From NCBI GenBank assembly GCA_903834675.1, contig CAILKC010000303.1:1-9782 (forward strand): a stretch of 9,782 nt of DNA, given 5' to 3'. The position numbers and the translations under genes are program-made. The notes under the pieces were generated by a model. It worked only from the letters and a program-made list of their open reading frames with translations. It was not told where the DNA came from and made no database searches. Origin of the DNA: an uncultured Victivallales bacterium. GTDB taxonomy: Bacteria; Verrucomicrobiota; Lentisphaeria; Oligosphaerales; JAFGRS01. Shown here piece by piece: positions 8,032-9,782 of the stretch (positions within the stretch are counted from its first letter, which is position 1; each line of letters opens with the position of its first letter).

Positions 8032-9337
8032 GGAACAGCTCGACCACCGGGATGGCCACATTCGGCTTGATCGTGGGCAGGGTCAGGGTCAGCGTCTTGC
8101 GGTCGACGGCGCTGTTCTGGCCGGCGTGCCAATCGCTCATGCGCATGGTGATTTCGCTGGCGTCATGGAGCAACTGGGCGTATTCGACGCGGTCCTTGAG
8201 GCCGTCCAGGTGCAGGTGGTGGTACGGCCAGGCGAAACAATGCACGTACAGCCGCCGGGTTTGCGGATTGTAGGTCAGGCGGCAATCCTGCGGGGTGGGA
8301 ATGTCATCCGGGGCCTGGGTGCAGCCGTAGATGGCCCGGCTGTGCTGGCGCATCCACTGGCCCATGCCGGTCAGCCGGTCCAGGGCGCGGTAGTCGAACT
8401 CGCCACGTCCGGTGGGGCCGACGTTGAGCAGCAGATTGCCGCCCTTGGAGACACAGTCGATGAGGGTCCGCAGCAACTCGTCGACGCTGCGCCAGGTCTG
8501 TTCGTCGCGATGGTAACCCCAGGAGCCGCTGAAGGTCTGGCAGGCCTCCCACACCACCGGCTCGCCGTTGACTTTCACCCACTCGCGCGGCTGGAATTGC
8601 TCCGGCGTCTTGATGTCCCAGGCACCGTGGGTGTCCGCCAGATCAAGGCGGTCGTCGAGAATCACGTTCGGCTGCAGCTCGCGGATCATCTTCAACAGGT
8701 TGGCGCTGTCCCAGTCCTTGTGGCACTTGCCCGAGCCGTCCGGCTTGGGGTAGCTGAAGTCGAACCAGAGGATGTCGACCTTGCCAAACTCGGTGAGCAG
8801 TTCGCGCACCTGAGCCCGCAGATACTCGGCGTACTTGCGCTGTTCCCGGCCCTCGTTCAGCTTCAGGCGGTCGACGTGATCGCGGTACGGTCCGATGTGC
8901 GGATCCAGGATGTAGTTCTCATGATGCCAGTCGATCAGCGAGTGGTAGAAACCGACATGCAGGTTGCGCGCCCGAAACGCCTCGACCATCGGCCGCAGCA
9001 GATCCCGCTTGGCCGGCGTGTTGGGCGCCTTGTAGGCACTGACCTGCGAGTCCCACAAGCAGAAGCCCTCATGGTGCTTGGTGGTCACCACAAAGTACTT
9101 CATGCCCGCCTGAGCCGCGGCGTCGGCCCACAACCCGGGGTCGTATAGGTCGGGGTCAAAGCGCTTGAAGTACTTGGAGTCATAGACCTCGTTCGGAATC
9201 TTCTCGTTGTGCCGTACCCACTCGTGGCGGGCTGGCAGGGCATACAGCCCCCAGTGGATGAAGAGCCCAAAGCGGTCGTGCTGGAACCAACTGGTGTCGC
9301 CGACCGTCGGCGCCGGCTGCGGGATCATGCCACTCAT
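8021..9337 (-). CDS. Alpha-L-fucosidase, glycoside hydrolase family 29
   Basis: GH29 retaining enzymes remove terminal alpha-L-fucose from glycans such as mucin, milk oligosaccharides, plant xyloglucan and algal polymers. The 438-residue protein shows RFGLFIHWGLYA (22-33), KYFVVTTKHHEGFCLWDS (80-97), HVGFYHSLIDWHHENY (127-142) and DILWFDFSYP (188-197), with Asp193 as the probable nucleophile by position. GGNLLLNVGPTGRGEF closes the barrel, and a beta-rich C-terminal domain follows. The acid/base cannot be named with confidence because it varies in this family. No signal peptide is visible, unlike many secreted GH29 enzymes, so it probably acts in the cytoplasm on imported oligosaccharides. 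ATG 9337 is preferred over an upstream TTG (9361) because GGGAG (9351-9347) lies 9 nt before it; ATG 9328 is another possibility. Its last 11 bp overlap the convergent lipoprotein gene. Confidence 0.95.
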   Translation of the reverse strand: MSGMIPQPAPTVGDTSWFQHDRFGLFIHWGLYALPARHEWVRHNEKIPNEVYDSKYFKRFDPDLYDPGLWADAAAQAGMKYFVVTTKHHEGFCLWDSQVSAYKAPNTPAKRDLLRPMVEAFRARNLHVGFYHSLIDWHHENYILDPHIGPYRDHVDRLKLNEGREQRKYAEYLRAQVRELLTEFGKVDILWFDFSYPKPDGSGKCHKDWDSANLLKMIRELQPNVILDDRLDLADTHGAWDIKTPEQFQPREWVKVNGEPVVWEACQTFSGSWGYHRDEQTWRSVDELLRTLIDCVSKGGNLLLNVGPTGRGEFDYRALDRLTGMGQWMRQHSRAIYGCTQAPDDIPTPQDCRLTYNPQTRRLYVHCFAWPYHHLHLDGLKDRVEYAQLLHDASEITMRMSDWHAGQNSAVDRKTLTLTLPTIKPNVAIPVVELFLKG

Positions 9338-9472
9338 GGATGCTTGCTCCCTCTGGATCAACCCAGGCAGGCGCGCCAGCCTGGCCGGAAGGCCAGAGGC
9401 GGCCGGACGCGCTCTGTGCAGGCGCTAATGAACCCCGCCGTGAACGTTTGTCAACCAGCACTGACGCGGTAT

Positions 9473-9496
9473 TGGGGTCAACCCTCGACTTTTAGC
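9473..9496 (-). repeat. Inverted partial copy (24 bp) of the 35-bp repeat
   Basis: The reverse complement of these 24 bp is identical to the core of both downstream units (9645-9668 and 9680-9703). It contains GTCGAGGGTTGACCCC. The inverted spacing of about 148 bp to the first unit could allow a long stem or mark the two ends of a small element. Confidence 0.9.
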
Positions 9497-9640
9497 TTCA
9501 CATTGCCGTCTTAGGTGGCGTCAAACGAGGGAATGGACGCCTAGGCTACTCCCGGTCCCAAGAGCCTGACACCACACCTGGGCCACGGCAGATGGCGGAC
9601 CAAGGCTTGGACGCCATGCGTCTGCATATTCTCGTCAATA

Positions 9641-9710
9641 CAAGGCTAAAAGTCGAGGGTTGACCCCATCTTCGTCAAGGCTAAAAGTCGAGGGTTGACC
9701 CCATGTTCGT
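9641..9710 (+). repeat. 35-bp tandem repeat, two units
   Basis: Units at 9641-9675 and 9676-9710 differ at only one position (C/G at the 30th base). The first 28 bp are identical and include CTAAAAGTCGAGGGTTGACC. Read on the + strand in one frame, each copy ends an open stretch as Arg-Leu-Lys-Val-Glu-Gly-stop. Read on the - strand, each gives Met-Gly-Ser-Thr-Leu-Asp-Phe-stop. These may be incidental. Two adjacent units without a longer series do not make a CRISPR array. Confidence 0.93.
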
Positions 9711-9782
9711 GGCCTTCTGCCTCTTCAGCCCCGAAGGAGCGCCATAGCTGGCCGCGCGGTTCCCATGGACTGTCGGTATGCC

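Larger units (their letters stand above)
9338..9782. other. Non-coding region upstream of the fucosidase, with repeats
   Basis: No gene is supported here. Near the fucosidase start are overlapping inverted repeats: CCAGGC/GCCTGG (9363-9368 and 9379-9384) and CTGGCC/GGCCAG (9381-9386 and 9391-9396, around a GGAA tetraloop). They could form alternative hairpins in the fucosidase leader. Further right lies the repeat family at 9473-9496 and 9641-9710, listed separately. I found no clear promoter for the fucosidase. The short open frames across this region are Arg- and Pro-rich shadows. An ATG at 9765 runs off the window without a ribosome binding site. Confidence 0.6.

Noticed and set aside
7144..8061. 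About 300-residue upstream extension of the rdgB frame
   Set aside because: RdgB proteins begin at the MIEILAATSN position. The extension is antisense to the CBM9-like gene and lacks family motifs.
7874..9148. 424-codon + strand frame
   Set aside because: It is antisense to the GH29 fucosidase, which carries all conserved blocks.
9434..9452. Second LacI-type site around AACGTT upstream of the fucosidase
   Set aside because: Only the central CG and one half resemble the pattern; outer positions do not match TGNAANCGNTTNCA.
9641..9710. CRISPR array from the 35-bp repeat
   Set aside because: Only two units, directly abutting, with no unique spacers and no cas genes nearby.
9765..9782. Start of a further + strand gene at ATG 9765
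   Set aside because: Only six codons are visible and there is no ribosome binding site at proper spacing.

Overview
The window is GC-rich bacterial chromosomal DNA. Genes are closely packed and mostly have clear AGGAG-type ribosome binding sites. GTG starts are used for cinA and recA. The mix of housekeeping genes (acpS, cinA, recA, an rdgB-type pyrophosphatase) with a GH29 alpha-L-fucosidase and a CBM9-like lipoprotein suggests a free-living or gut/environmental polysaccharide-degrading bacterium. A PVC-group lineage (Lentisphaerae, Kiritimatiellota or Planctomycetota) or Armatimonadota/Hydrogenedentota would fit. This is inference: the window holds no rRNA or other decisive phylogenetic marker, although RecA could be placed in a tree. 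I see no phage, IS transposase, CRISPR array, tRNA or rRNA.

Left half (1-4781, all + strand). After a possible 3' end of an upstream gene (1-93) comes an unusual fusion: an AAC(3)-family acyl-CoA N-acetyltransferase joined to a degenerate TIM-barrel sugar isomerase/epimerase-like domain. It is followed 25 nt later by acpS (holo-ACP synthase). A clear AT-rich sigma70-type promoter (TTGACA...TATAAT) then leads cinA and recA, which overlap by four bases (GTGA). The 3' end of cinA carries 19 units of a 9-bp tandem repeat that adds about 57 residues of Ser-Pro-Val/Leu to CinA. The repeat ends immediately before the recA ribosome binding site.

Middle (4782-5151). This is a non-coding stretch between convergent genes. 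It holds two strong inverted repeats and may be a terminator region or a dispersed intergenic element.

Right half (5152-9782). On the - strand lie, in transcription order, the fucosidase (9337-8021), rdgB (7143-6559), an unrecognised 169-residue protein (6497-5988) and a TIM-barrel-like protein of unknown function (5913-5152). A perfect LacI/GalR-type operator palindrome lies in front of the last gene. A CBM9-like lipoprotein gene (7252-8031) runs on the + strand, divergent from rdgB and overlapping the fucosidase tail-to-tail by 11 bp. An 11-bp element containing TATGGT lies about 50 bp upstream of both the lipoprotein gene and the 169-residue gene and may be a shared promoter core. The last 440 bp are non-coding and carry a 35-bp tandem repeat plus an inverted partial copy about 145 bp away.

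Leucine codon use changes sharply between the two halves: CTC dominates in recA, CTG dominates in the lipoprotein and rdgB genes. The two halves may therefore differ in expression class, strand bias or origin. The most interesting items are the acetyltransferase/TIM-barrel fusion, the in-frame minisatellite at the cinA-recA junction, the LacI-type operator in front of an unknown gene, and the terminal repeat family.
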